From assembly GCF_020687695.1 (NCBI RefSeq), contig NZ_JAJEWL010000008.1:1-64000 (forward strand): a stretch of 64,000 bases of DNA, read 5' to 3'. Of the stretch, positions 18,376 through 27,639 are shown piece by piece. The position numbers and the translations under genes were made by a program. How positions within the stretch are numbered: the first letter of the stretch is position 1; every line of letters starts with the position of its first letter. The notes beneath the pieces are model-generated. The model was not told the DNA's origin and ran no database searches. It saw only the letters and a list, made by a program, of their open reading frames with translations. The DNA is from Pusillimonas sp. MFBS29. Lineage in GTDB: Bacteria > Pseudomonadota > Gammaproteobacteria > Burkholderiales > Burkholderiaceae_B.

Positions 18376-19512
18376 ATGCAATTGAATCAACTGGAAACGC
18401 CCGCGCTTATTCTCGATCGGGTCAAGATGGATCGCAATATCGCTCGCCTGAAAGCAAGGTTGCAGCCCTTTGGCGTCGTACTGCGTCCGCATGTAAAAAC
18501 CGCCAAATCAGCCGATGTCGCCAAACGTATGGGTACCCCCGACACACCGATTACCGTTTCAACGCTCAAGGAAGCCGAATACTTCTTCAAGCACGGCTGG
18601 TCCGATATTCTGTATGCCGTCGGTATCGCTGAAAACAAATTTGCGCATATTGCCGACCTTGTAAGCCGGGGCGCAAAAATGACTGTCGTGCTGGACAACA
18701 AGGAAACCGCCACCACACTTGCGCGATTCTGTCGTGACCATACGCTGACGCTGCCGGTTCTGCTGGAGATAGATACCGACGGTCATCGTTCAGGTGTCGT
18801 GCCCGATGACCCCGCGCTGCTCGATATCACAGCCGAACTGGAGCGCACCGAGGTTGCCGGTACCGCCTGGCTGGCAGGTGTCATGACGCATGCGGGCGCC
18901 TCGTACGACTGCAAGAGTGTTGCCGAAATACAGGCGATTGCCGAACAAGAACGCGCGGGCGTCGTACAGGCAGCCGAACGCCTGCGGGCAGCCGGCTATG
19001 CCGCACCGGTAGTCAGTGTGGGCAGCACACCCACCGCGCATTTTGTCCAGTCCCTCGATGGTGTTACGGAAGTACGTGCCGGCGTATTCGTTTTCTTTGA
19101 CCTGGTCATGAACGGATTGGGCGTATGCGATCAATCCGACATTGCGCTTTCGGTATTGTGCACAGTTATTGGCCACCAAAAGAAAAAGGGCTGGCTGATT
19201 ACAGATGGCGGCTGGATGGCCATGTCTCGTGACCGCGGTACCGCCAAACAGGCTGTCGATCAGGGTTATGGCGTCGTCTGCGATCAAAACGGCACCCCCA
19301 TCCCTGATCTTGTCATGCGTGACGCCAACCAGGAGCATGGCATCATTGTTCATCGCCATGATGCCAGCCTGACACCTATGTTTCCCGTTGGAACCATGCT
19401 GCGCATCTTGCCCAACCATGCCTGCTCAACAGCGGCCCAGCATGACGGCTATTCCGTCGTGGCAGGTACTGACCACATCGAGGCGCAATGGTCCCGGATC
19501 AGCGGTTGGTAA
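18376..19512 (+). CDS. D-threonine aldolase / DSD1-type PLP enzyme
   Basis: 378 residues of the fold-type III (alanine racemase-like) PLP family. The PLP lysine is in LRPHVKTAKS. The C-terminal metal site shows PNHACSTAAQHDGY, the HxC arrangement that binds the divalent cation in D-threonine aldolases and D-serine dehydratases. Glycine/serine loops VSVGSTPTAHF and GVFVFFDLVMNGLG are typical. The reaction is either retro-aldol cleavage of D-3-hydroxy amino acids to glycine plus aldehyde, or beta-elimination; sequence alone does not decide. It is transcribed away from the ECF41 sigma gene (146-base gap), so it may belong to that regulon (inference). Confidence 0.88.
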   Translation: MQLNQLETPALILDRVKMDRNIARLKARLQPFGVVLRPHVKTAKSADVAKRMGTPDTPITVSTLKEAEYFFKHGWSDILYAVGIAENKFAHIADLVSRGAKMTVVLDNKETATTLARFCRDHTLTLPVLLEIDTDGHRSGVVPDDPALLDITAELERTEVAGTAWLAGVMTHAGASYDCKSVAEIQAIAEQERAGVVQAAERLRAAGYAAPVVSVGSTPTAHFVQSLDGVTEVRAGVFVFFDLVMNGLGVCDQSDIALSVLCTVIGHQKKKGWLITDGGWMAMSRDRGTAKQAVDQGYGVVCDQNGTPIPDLVMRDANQEHGIIVHRHDASLTPMFPVGTMLRILPNHACSTAAQHDGYSVVAGTDHIEAQWSRISGW

Positions 19513-19616
19513 GAACAAGGCTCGAAAGAAGCGCAGCAATCGCATCCTCGTAGGTGCTGCCTTTTGTATTGCAGCCCAGTACCGCTTGCCTGAAAGTATG
19601 TTTTTTCGGAGCAAGT

Positions 19617-19712
19617 ATGAAAATAACGCAGGATCCAAGCGGTGTGCTGATAGACGTGATAAAGCCGATACCGCCCAGCGAAGAGTTTCTTGCACAATTT
19701 GCAGGCGGCTGA
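19617..19712 (+). CDS. Possible 31-residue small protein, unrecognised
   Basis: ATG 19617 with GGAG nine bases upstream opens a 31-codon frame ending TGA 19712, in the 299-base gap between the D-threonine-aldolase-like gene and the LexA box. The product (MKITQDPSGV..., ending AQFAGG) is acidic to neutral with a Pro-rich middle (IKPIPPSEEF). I recognise no family. It could be a real small protein, a gene remnant or chance. Nothing else is seen in the gap. Confidence 0.2.
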   Translation: MKITQDPSGVLIDVIKPIPPSEEFLAQFAGG

Positions 19713-19774
19713 CGGGCCCGGAAAGCATATGGCCAGGGTGGCCCGCAAGCATGTATTTTTTTATGTTAAAACTA

Positions 19775-19790
19775 CTGTATATCTAAACAG
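19775..19790. promoter_or_regulatory. LexA-binding site (SOS box) of imuA-imuB-dnaE2
   Basis: CTGTATATCTAAACAG matches the CTG-N10-CAG LexA consensus exactly. It lies inside a larger near-perfect inverted repeat (AAAACTACTG... /...CAGTAGTTTT, 19768-19797). The centre is about 30 bases upstream of the imuA start, so LexA would block this promoter until DNA damage. Confidence 0.9.
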
Positions 19791-19811
19791 TAGTTTTAAC
19801 GCGAGAAAATC

Positions 19812-20522
19812 ATGCCCAACGATCTTTCTTCGCCCGAGCACATCCACCAAGCGCTCTGGCGTGCTTCCCAGCTTTGTCGCTCGCAGGGCCGCTGCGTTGA
19901 CACCGGCTTCCCGCTGCTTTCAGCCGAGTTGCCGGGTGGCGGATGGCCACTGGGCAATCTGGTCGAATTTCTGGTGCATCAACCCGGCACAGGCGAGCTG
20001 CAGCTTCTACGTCCGGCACTAAACCACGTCAGCCAGCGGTCGGTCATGCTGGTCCAACCGCCATACCTGCCTCAAATTGCCGCCTGGTCAAATTGGGGCT
20101 GTTCGCCATCCAGCTTGTTATGGGTACACACCCGGCGTCAGGCCGATGCCCTCTGGGCTGCTGACCAGGTTTTGCGCAGCGGCACATTTGGCGCACTGCT
20201 GCTTTGGCAGAATCAAATTCGCAATCAGACATTGCGTCGTCTGCAGCTGGCTGCCCAGGCAGGTGACACCTTGTTCATCGTGGTGCGCCCATCAACAGCG
20301 GCAGATCAATCCTCTCCTTCGCCGCTGCGCCTGGTACTGCAGCCAAACCGTCAAGGACTCAACCTCTCTATCGTAAAAAGGCGTGGGCCCAGCCATGCCG
20401 GGCCGCTGGCCCTGAAGCTTTACCCCGACACCCGATTTTTTGAATTTGATCATGCAATTATGGATAGGCGTGCATCTATCGCACGCAAGCCTGGACACGC
20501 ATTGCCCGAGCTGGCGCACTGA
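19812..20522 (+). CDS. imuA: Translesion synthesis accessory protein ImuA
   Basis: 236 residues. A RecA/SulA-like fold protein needed for damage-induced mutagenesis with ImuB and DnaE2. Visible family features: HIHQALWRASQL at the N-terminus, LLSAELPGGGWPLGNLVEFL, and LLWVHTRRQADALWAADQ. The walker-like GGGWP loop replaces the canonical RecA P-loop, as in proteobacterial ImuA. It overlaps imuB by 71 bases and is preceded by a perfect LexA box. Confidence 0.93.
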   Translation: MPNDLSSPEHIHQALWRASQLCRSQGRCVDTGFPLLSAELPGGGWPLGNLVEFLVHQPGTGELQLLRPALNHVSQRSVMLVQPPYLPQIAAWSNWGCSPSSLLWVHTRRQADALWAADQVLRSGTFGALLLWQNQIRNQTLRRLQLAAQAGDTLFIVVRPSTAADQSSPSPLRLVLQPNRQGLNLSIVKRRGPSHAGPLALKLYPDTRFFEFDHAIMDRRASIARKPGHALPELAH

Positions 20523-21897
20523 GCCTGTCGTCATTCTGGATGGCAATAAGGTCAAGGCTGCTTCGCCCACGGCCCTGCAGGCCGGCGTAAGACCGGGTAT
20601 GCGCCAGGTTGGCGTAAACGCCCTTTGCCCGACAGCAGCCTTGATTGCATACGACGCCCACATCGAAGCACGCGCCATTGATGAAACATCACTGGCATTG
20701 CTGCAATACACCCCCGAGCTCACCCTGTCGGACGAGAACACACTGTTGCTTGACGTCTCTGCAAGCTTAAGTCTGTTCGGCGGCGTGCGTCGGCTATATC
20801 GGCGGGTCAGGTCTACCCTGGAAGGACTGGGCCTTGCAGCACAAATTTCAACAGCGCCCACCGCACTGGGCGCCTGGCTGCTTGCTGCACGACCTGCCCA
20901 GCAACGAAGGATTTTGCAGCTGAATACCCTGGGCAAACGGCTCGATGCGCTGCCGTGTTCGTATCTGCCCGCAACACGGCCTTACCGTGACTGGCTCGAC
21001 GGCATTGGTTGCTCAACACTGGGATCGCTGCGTGCGCTGCCACGAGCGGGCTTGCAACGCCGCACTAATAAAGCCGTTCTTCAGACGCTGGATGCAGCCT
21101 ACGGCCATGAGCCCGAGCTTTTCAACTGGGTGGTGGCACCGCCCGAGTTTATCAGGCGCATTGAACTCATGGAGCGCATCGAGCATGCCGAAGCGCTTGT
21201 TTTTGTAGCCCGGCGTCTTATCGAGCAGCTTTGTGGCTGGCTGGCAGCCAGGCAGCTTGCCGTCACCCGGATTGTGTTTGCATTGGGTCACGAGCGCGGC
21301 CGGCACGCCCGCCCTCCTACTGAGCTGGAACTGACACTTGGCACACCTGCCTGGGAATCCGGACACCTGCTGCGACTGCTCACAGAGCGTCTGCACAATC
21401 TTGAATTACCGGCGCCGGTCATCATGGTCGAACTGCATGCTGCCAATACGGAAACCATGGCACCGGTTCCCCAAGACCTGTTCCCCGATCCGGGTGGCAG
21501 CCCGGCAGACCGTCAACGACTGATCGAAGTACTGATCGCCCGTCTGGGGCGTGAAAACATTTTGCAGCCCAGCCCCATTGCAGACCATCGTCCGGAAGTT
21601 GCCAATCGCTGGATTCCCCTGGACGAAAAACCCGGCTCCGCCGTCTGTGTTGAACAGGCCGAACGTCCATTCTGGCTGCTTGAAGAGCCCGTCGCCCTGC
21701 CCATCAGGCAGCACCGGCCCTTTTACGGTTCACCGCTGCATGTTATTAAAGGCCCCGAACGCATCGAAGATGGCTGGTGGGCAGGGCTTGCTGTACGTGA
21801 CTACTATGTGGCCCAGGCCGAAAACGGCGCGCGCTATTGGTTGTTTCAAGAGCGCGGCGGAGTATCCGGCTGGTTCCTGCATGGTTTGTTTGCATAA
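20452..21897 (+). CDS. imuB: ImuB, Y-family polymerase-like mutagenesis protein
   Basis: About 481 residues from ATG 20452 (MQLWIGVHL), four codons inside the longest frame. Y-family architecture: palm/fingers to about 230, a helix-hairpin-helix thumb (YRDWLDGIGCSTLGSLRALP) and a little-finger-like region. The acidic residues of active Y-family enzymes (the first-strand Asp and the SIDE motif) are not present: the N-terminus reads WIGVHLSHAS and the later strand LLLDVSASLSLFGG. This agrees with ImuB acting as a catalytically dead hub that brings DnaE2 to the sliding clamp. It is followed 6 bases later by dnaE2. Confidence 0.93.
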   Translation: MQLWIGVHLSHASLDTHCPSWRTEPVVILDGNKVKAASPTALQAGVRPGMRQVGVNALCPTAALIAYDAHIEARAIDETSLALLQYTPELTLSDENTLLLDVSASLSLFGGVRRLYRRVRSTLEGLGLAAQISTAPTALGAWLLAARPAQQRRILQLNTLGKRLDALPCSYLPATRPYRDWLDGIGCSTLGSLRALPRAGLQRRTNKAVLQTLDAAYGHEPELFNWVVAPPEFIRRIELMERIEHAEALVFVARRLIEQLCGWLAARQLAVTRIVFALGHERGRHARPPTELELTLGTPAWESGHLLRLLTERLHNLELPAPVIMVELHAANTETMAPVPQDLFPDPGGSPADRQRLIEVLIARLGRENILQPSPIADHRPEVANRWIPLDEKPGSAVCVEQAERPFWLLEEPVALPIRQHRPFYGSPLHVIKGPERIEDGWWAGLAVRDYYVAQAENGARYWLFQERGGVSGWFLHGLFA

Positions 21898-21903
21898 TCT
21901 ACT

Positions 21904-24900
21904 ATGTATACACCTTCGATATTGCCGCCTTACAGCGAGCTTCATTGCCTGAGCAACTACACGTTCCTGCGTGGCGCCTCACACCCGGAAGAGCTGGTGG
22001 CACGTGCGGCAGAACTTGGCTATGGCGCGATCGCCATCACCGACGAATGCTCGGTAGCCGGCGTGGTACGGGCTCATGTTGAAGCCAGAAAGCAGAAGCT
22101 GCCTCTTTTGATCGGCGCCAGCTTCACCTTGCGCAATGCCGTGGGCGACGCAGCGGTGTCACTGGTCGTGCTGGCGCAAACCCGACGCGGCTACGGCAAT
22201 TTATGCGAGCTCATCACGCTGGCCCGACGACGCGCTCCGAAAGGCGAGTATCGGCTTACGCCTGACGACATCGATAACCCTGCTGATCCTGCCCTGGCTC
22301 ATTTGCGTGGCTTGCCCGAATGTGTGGCGCTGCTGGTGCCTGAATATGGCGCCCCCTTTGAACGCCTGCTTGCCCAGGCTGAATGGATAACCGCAACGTT
22401 CCCGGGCCGGTGCTGGATGTCGCTGACGCTTTTGCATCGCGCCCAGGACGACCGGCACAAGGCTGCCGTGCTGGCAGCGGCAAGCCATGCCGGCATGCGC
22501 GTGGCCGCAACCGGCCAGGCTCAGATGCATGTCAGATCGCGCAAACCCATGCACGATACCCTCACGGCGATCCGACTCGGAAAATCGGTACCGGAATGCG
22601 GATTCGAGCGCGCGCCCAATGCCGAGCATCATCTGCGTTCACGCCTGCGCCTGGCCAATCTTTACCCGCGTGAAGCATTGGAAGAAACCATAGAGGTAGC
22701 CAGCCAATGCCCATTTAATCTGGATGAACTGAAATACGAATATCCCGACGAGATTTGCCCCAAAGACCTGACCCCTGCAACCTATTTACGGCAGGAAACC
22801 TACGCAGGTGCCCACCGGCGTTTTCTCAAAGGCATTCCGCTTAAAGTCCAGAATCAGATCGAACATGAACTCGAACTGATTGCAGAGCTCGAGTACGAGC
22901 CCTATTTTCTGACGGTCTACGATATCGTCAGGTTTGCCCGAAACCGCAAGATACTCTGCCAGGGTCGCGGCTCGGCCGCCAATAGCGCTGTCTGTTATTG
23001 CCTGGGCATCACGGAAGTGGACCCGGCACGCGGCAACAATCTGTTCGAACGGTTCATCAGCAAGGAACGCAACGAGCCGCCCGATATCGATGTGGATTTC
23101 GAGCATCAGCGCCGCGAAGAGGTTATCCAATATATCTACGAAAAATACGGTCGTGATCGCGCCGCTCTTACTGCCGTAGTTATTACTTATCGGGTTAAAA
23201 GTACTTTGCGTGATACCGGCAAGGCGTTGGGCGTTGACCCGATGATTGTTGATGCAGTCGCCAAGTCTTACCATTACTGGGATGGCCGCAGCAATCTGGC
23301 GGCACGCATGGCCGAATGCGGACTGGATCCGGAATCAGCCACCGCCAGGCAATGGGTCAGCCTCGCCGAGCGACTGATGGGGTTTCCCCGGCATATGTCG
23401 CAGCATCCAGGTGGTTTCGTCATATCGCGTGGTCCGCTCTGCCGCCTGGTACCCATCGAGAATGCGGCCATGGCCGATCGCAGTGTGGTGCAGTGGGACA
23501 AAGACGATATTGATGCTGTTGGTCTGCTGAAAATCGACATCCTGGCCCTGGGCATGCTCAGCGTTATCCGCCGCGCCCTGGACATCGTCTCGCAGCAACG
23601 CGGCGAACCCTTCGAACTGCAGGATATCCCAGCCGAAGATACTCCAACCTACGACATGATTTGCGCAGCCGATACCATAGGCACCTTTCAGATCGAGTCG
23701 CGTGCGCAAATGTCCATGTTGCCACGCATGCGTCCTCGGGAATTCTATGACCTGGTGATTCAGGTGGCGATCGTGCGCCCGGGTCCAATACAGGGTGGCA
23801 TGGTTCATCCGTATTTGCGGCGCCGCCAAAAACAGGAAGCCGTCGACTATCCCAGCGACGATGTGCGAACAGCACTGGAACGCACGCTGGGTATACCGAT
23901 TTTCCAGGAGCAGGTCATGCAGGTTGCCATGCTGGCTGCCGGCTTCACCGCCGGAGAAGCCGATGACTTGCGTCGATCCATGGCGGCCTGGAAGCGCAAG
24001 GGCGGCCTGGGCAAGTTTTATGACAAGATCATTGTTGGCATGACCAGTCGCGGCTACAAGCGCGAGTTTGCCGAGCAGATCTTCAGGCAGATCCAGGGGT
24101 TTGGCGAGTATGGCTTCCCCGAGAGCCATGCAGCCAGCTTTGCCCTGCTGGCCTATGCAAGCAGCTGGCTCAAGTGCCACGAACCCGAAGCCTACCTGGC
24201 CGCGCTCCTGAACAGTCAGCCCATGGGGTTCTATTCTGCTTCCATTCTGGTGCAGGATGCCCGTCGACACGGCGTAACCGTCCTGGCGGCCGATGCCACA
24301 ATCAGTAACCATGAGGCCACACTCGAAACGACCGGCGGCTCGCGGCCGGCCGTAAGGCTGGGATTGAATCAGATAGACGGCATGCATGCAGAAAGCGCCT
24401 GGCGAATCGAAGAGGCTCGTGCTGTAAGGCCATTCGATTCTGTTGCCGACATGGCCAGGCGCGCAGACCTTACCCGCCACGACTTGAACTGCCTGGCTGC
24501 CGGCGATGCCTTGCGTACACTTGCCGGGCATCGCCGCGCGGCGCTGTGGGAATCAGTAGTCAGCACGCCTGAACGCGGGTTGCTCAAGGAAGCACGAATC
24601 CACGAGCAGGCTACGCCGGAACTGCCCTTGCTCACAGAAGGCCAGGCGCTGGTGGCAGACTACCAGACGCTAGGCCTGACTTTGGGGCGGCACCCCCTGG
24701 CCCTGCTGCGCGACAAGCTCACAGCAATGCGGTTTTCTTCTTCGGGCCAACTGCGTCAACAGCCCGATCGACGCCTGGTGCGTGCCTGCGGCATTGTCAC
24801 TGGCCGCCAGCGTCCCGGAACGTCCAAAGGCGTGGTTTTTGTGACGCTGGAAGATGAAGAGGGTCACGTCAACCTTATCGTGTGGCCAAAAATTATTGAG

Positions 24901-25053
24901 CGCCAACGCAAGGAACTGCTGACCGCAAGACTGCTTGGCGCTTATGGCACCTGGCAATCTGAAAATGGCGTGCAGCATCTGATTGTTGGCCGGCTCGTTG
25001 ACTTGACGCCCATGCTGGGCAAGCTGGAAACCTCAAGCCGCGACTTCCATTAG
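21904..25053 (+). CDS. dnaE2: Error-prone DNA polymerase DnaE2
   Basis: 1049 residues, the length of DnaE2 rather than replicative DnaE1 (about 1150). N-terminal PHP domain (ELHCLSNYTFLRGASHPEEL). Polymerase core with catalytic aspartates in PPDIDVDF (D394/D396/D398), QGRGSAANSAVCY, and FPRHMSQHPGGFVIS. Later HhH part (GFGEYGFPESHAASFALLAY) and a C-terminal OB fold (VRACGIVTGRQRP). It synthesises across lesions together with ImuA and ImuB. The stop is 7 bases from the convergent IclR gene. Confidence 0.96.
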   Translation: MYTPSILPPYSELHCLSNYTFLRGASHPEELVARAAELGYGAIAITDECSVAGVVRAHVEARKQKLPLLIGASFTLRNAVGDAAVSLVVLAQTRRGYGNLCELITLARRRAPKGEYRLTPDDIDNPADPALAHLRGLPECVALLVPEYGAPFERLLAQAEWITATFPGRCWMSLTLLHRAQDDRHKAAVLAAASHAGMRVAATGQAQMHVRSRKPMHDTLTAIRLGKSVPECGFERAPNAEHHLRSRLRLANLYPREALEETIEVASQCPFNLDELKYEYPDEICPKDLTPATYLRQETYAGAHRRFLKGIPLKVQNQIEHELELIAELEYEPYFLTVYDIVRFARNRKILCQGRGSAANSAVCYCLGITEVDPARGNNLFERFISKERNEPPDIDVDFEHQRREEVIQYIYEKYGRDRAALTAVVITYRVKSTLRDTGKALGVDPMIVDAVAKSYHYWDGRSNLAARMAECGLDPESATARQWVSLAERLMGFPRHMSQHPGGFVISRGPLCRLVPIENAAMADRSVVQWDKDDIDAVGLLKIDILALGMLSVIRRALDIVSQQRGEPFELQDIPAEDTPTYDMICAADTIGTFQIESRAQMSMLPRMRPREFYDLVIQVAIVRPGPIQGGMVHPYLRRRQKQEAVDYPSDDVRTALERTLGIPIFQEQVMQVAMLAAGFTAGEADDLRRSMAAWKRKGGLGKFYDKIIVGMTSRGYKREFAEQIFRQIQGFGEYGFPESHAASFALLAYASSWLKCHEPEAYLAALLNSQPMGFYSASILVQDARRHGVTVLAADATISNHEATLETTGGSRPAVRLGLNQIDGMHAESAWRIEEARAVRPFDSVADMARRADLTRHDLNCLAAGDALRTLAGHRRAALWESVVSTPERGLLKEARIHEQATPELPLLTEGQALVADYQTLGLTLGRHPLALLRDKLTAMRFSSSGQLRQQPDRRLVRACGIVTGRQRPGTSKGVVFVTLEDEEGHVNLIVWPKIIERQRKELLTARLLGAYGTWQSENGVQHLIVGRLVDLTPMLGKLETSSRDFH

Positions 25054-25060
25054 CAGCGCT

Positions 25061-25849
25061 TTACAAAACGCCCTGCATGTCTCGGGCCGCCTTGTTCAGA
25101 TACGGCAGCAGCTCGAGCGCCCGTTCCAGCGACATTCTTGCCGTGGGGGCATGCATGGCGATCGCCGCCTGCACTTCGCCGCGCGTATCGCGCACAGGCA
25201 CGGCCACCGCAACCATGCCGGAGATGAATTCCTCGCGGTCAGTCGCATAGCCTTGCTCGAGAATCTGCCTGCATTCACGCTCCAGTTCCATCAAACAAGT
25301 GATGCTGCTCTCGGTGCAGGCATCCAGTTGAAGATAAGGAAGAATGCGCGCGGCTTCACTGGCTCGCATATGCGCCAGCAGCAGCTTGCCGCTGGCTGTG
25401 CAATGCAATGGAACACGTGAACCGGCATCAAAAATCAGGCGCAGGGGCCACTGCGCCTCGACACGATCCAGGTAGACCACCCGTGTGCCATCAAGAGTAT
25501 TGAAATTGCAGGTTTCGCCAACCTTCTTGACCAGTTCAATCAGGATATCGTGACGCAGGCTTTGTATGGAGCGGTGCTTGAGCGTACTGAGTGCCATGCG
25601 CTGCAAGGCCTTGCCCACCGCGTAGCTGCGGTCATCCACATCACGTGCCAGATAGCCCATGGAAACCAGCAGGGAACAGAGTCGATGCGCGCTGCCTTTG
25701 GGCAAGGAAAGCGTTTCGGCAATCTCGGCCAGGCTCATGGCTCCGCCATACGATGAAACCAGGTCCAATATGCGCAAGGCGCGGGCCGGTGCTCCACCGT
25801 TGGTTTCATTATTTGCACGCTCTTCGTCGAAATTCGGAACAGAATTCAC
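25061..25849 (-). CDS. IclR-family transcriptional regulator
   Basis: 262 residues. Winged HTH about residues 22-85 (RALRILDLVSSYGG, LAEIAETLSLPKGSAHRL, GYLARDVDDRSYAVG). Effector-binding GAF-like IclR domain about 95-258 (VPLHCTASGKLLLA, GYATDREEFISGMVAVAVPV). It diverges from a GMC oxidoreductase/TRAP/TauE operon across 137 bases and is the likely regulator of that operon. The ligand would be the operon's substrate or an intermediate (inference). Confidence 0.93.
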   Translation of the reverse strand: MNSVPNFDEERANNETNGGAPARALRILDLVSSYGGAMSLAEIAETLSLPKGSAHRLCSLLVSMGYLARDVDDRSYAVGKALQRMALSTLKHRSIQSLRHDILIELVKKVGETCNFNTLDGTRVVYLDRVEAQWPLRLIFDAGSRVPLHCTASGKLLLAHMRASEAARILPYLQLDACTESSITCLMELERECRQILEQGYATDREEFISGMVAVAVPVRDTRGEVQAAIAMHAPTARMSLERALELLPYLNKAARDMQGVL

Positions 25850-25986
25850 GGGAAAATCCTAGGAAGAAACTAGTGGCTCATGCCTTGTTAGGGCGCGACA
25901 GGATGTATACCATAGCAGCAATAGCAGAACAGATTGTTCCATTTTTTTCTGCCGCTGTCACGAAACATTAAAAATAAGGCAAGCGC

Positions 25987-27603
25987 ATGAGCAAACACTA
26001 CGACTACATCGTTGTAGGCGCTGGATCCGCCGGGTGCGTCCTGGCCGGCCGGCTAAGCGAAGATCCTTCCGTTCAGGTGTTATTGCTCGAGGCAGGGCCG
26101 CCCGACACCTCCGTCTGGCTGCATTTGCCCATAGGCTATGGCAAAACCATGTGGAGCACGAAATACAACTGGTGCCTGCACACCGACCCCGATCCCAACA
26201 TGAATGGCCGCCGCATTTATTGGCCGCGCGGCAAAACCCTGGGGGGTTCCAGCGCAATCAATGGCCTGATCTACATACGCGGCCAGCGCCAGGATTACGA
26301 CCACTGGGCTGAACTGGGCAATACAGGCTGGAGCTACGACGACGTGCTGCCCTACTTCATCAAGTCGGAAACGAATGAACTTGGCGCCACGCCCCATCAT
26401 GGCGACAGCGGCCCACTCAGGGTGTCCAACATTCATCACAAGCACGAACTCATTGAAGCTTTCCTGAGTGGCGCACAAGAAATAGGCGTACCACGCACCA
26501 CCGATTTCAACGGCGAAGATCAGGAAGGTGCGGGCTATTATCAACTTACCACCCACAAGGGATTGCGCTGCAGCACGGCCACCGCCTACCTGCGGCCGGC
26601 ACGCAAGCGCAGCAACCTGACGATCATCAGCAATGCCCGGGCCACCGGCCTGATCATGGATGGTACCCGCGCGGCTGGTGTGAACTATCTTGTGGGCAAC
26701 ACTCGTCAAAGCGCGCAGCTCAATCCCAACGGAGAAGTCCTGCTGTCGGCAGGCGCCATCTATTCTCCGCAGTTGCTGCAGCTATCGGGCATAGGCCCCG
26801 CCAGCCTGCTGCAGGAACGCGGCATACCCGTGGTGGCCGATATACCCGGAGTGGGCGAGAATCTGCAAGACCACCTGCAGATACGTCTGGGTTTTGAATG
26901 CACCAAACCCATCACTACCAACGATGCGCTGAACAGCCTGTGGGGCAAGTTCAATATGGGCCTGCAATGGCTCACGCGGCGCGAAGGCCCGCTGGCCATC
27001 GGCATCAATCAGGGCGGCTGCTTCATGCGCGCCCTGCCCAGCGAATCCCCCACGCCAGACATCCAGTTCCATGTGGCGACACTGTCAGCCGATATGGCGG
27101 GCGGCAAAGTCCACCCTTATTCCGGCTTCACGTTTTCAGTGTGCCAGTTGCGGCCCGAATCCCGAGGCCATGTACGCATCAAATCCACCGATCCTCTGGA
27201 AACACCAGAGATCCAGCCCAATTACCTGGACACCGACCTGGACCGCCGCACAACGGTTGCAGGCGTAAAGGCTGCCAGGGCAATCGCCCAGACCGAGGCC
27301 ATGCGGCCCTACGTAAAACGCGAGGTCAAGCCCGGGCCACAAGCAGAATCAGATGAAGATTTGCTGGAATTCGCCCGGGATACCGGCGCCACAATCTTTC
27401 ATCCTAGCGGAACATGCCGCATGGGCCCCGACGGGGACGCCATGGCAGTACTCGATCCCCAGCTTCGGGTGCGCGGCGTGCAAGGTCTTCGCGTAATTGA
27501 CGCTTCATCCATGCCCACTTTGATCTCGGGCAACACCAACGCACCAGTCGTCATGATGGCTGAAAAGGTGGTGGACCTTATGCGCGAGGAAAGGCGGCAG
27601 TAA
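25987..27603 (+). CDS. GMC-family FAD-dependent alcohol dehydrogenase
   Basis: 538 residues, the size of choline-dehydrogenase-like GMC enzymes. N-terminal FAD site VVGAGSAGCVLAGRLSED; GMC signature 1 around PRGKTLGGSSAINGLIYIRG; signature 2 around GAIYSPQLLQLSGIGP; the C-terminal active site has HPSGTCRMG with the catalytic His and a closing GNTNAPVVMMAEK. No signal peptide. It oxidises a primary alcohol; the substrate is not decided by sequence. It is first in an operon with a TRAP transporter and a TauE/SafE permease. Choline is unlikely because no betaine aldehyde dehydrogenase or BetI is nearby. Confidence 0.9.
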   Translation: MSKHYDYIVVGAGSAGCVLAGRLSEDPSVQVLLLEAGPPDTSVWLHLPIGYGKTMWSTKYNWCLHTDPDPNMNGRRIYWPRGKTLGGSSAINGLIYIRGQRQDYDHWAELGNTGWSYDDVLPYFIKSETNELGATPHHGDSGPLRVSNIHHKHELIEAFLSGAQEIGVPRTTDFNGEDQEGAGYYQLTTHKGLRCSTATAYLRPARKRSNLTIISNARATGLIMDGTRAAGVNYLVGNTRQSAQLNPNGEVLLSAGAIYSPQLLQLSGIGPASLLQERGIPVVADIPGVGENLQDHLQIRLGFECTKPITTNDALNSLWGKFNMGLQWLTRREGPLAIGINQGGCFMRALPSESPTPDIQFHVATLSADMAGGKVHPYSGFTFSVCQLRPESRGHVRIKSTDPLETPEIQPNYLDTDLDRRTTVAGVKAARAIAQTEAMRPYVKREVKPGPQAESDEDLLEFARDTGATIFHPSGTCRMGPDGDAMAVLDPQLRVRGVQGLRVIDASSMPTLISGNTNAPVVMMAEKVVDLMREERRQ

Positions 27604-27639
27604 TTACAGGCTGTCAGCAGCCAATAAAGGAGACATCAA

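Noticed and set aside
23335-24531. 398-codon minus-strand frame opposite dnaE2
   Set aside because: Antisense to the polymerase core; no recognisable domain or ribosome-binding site.
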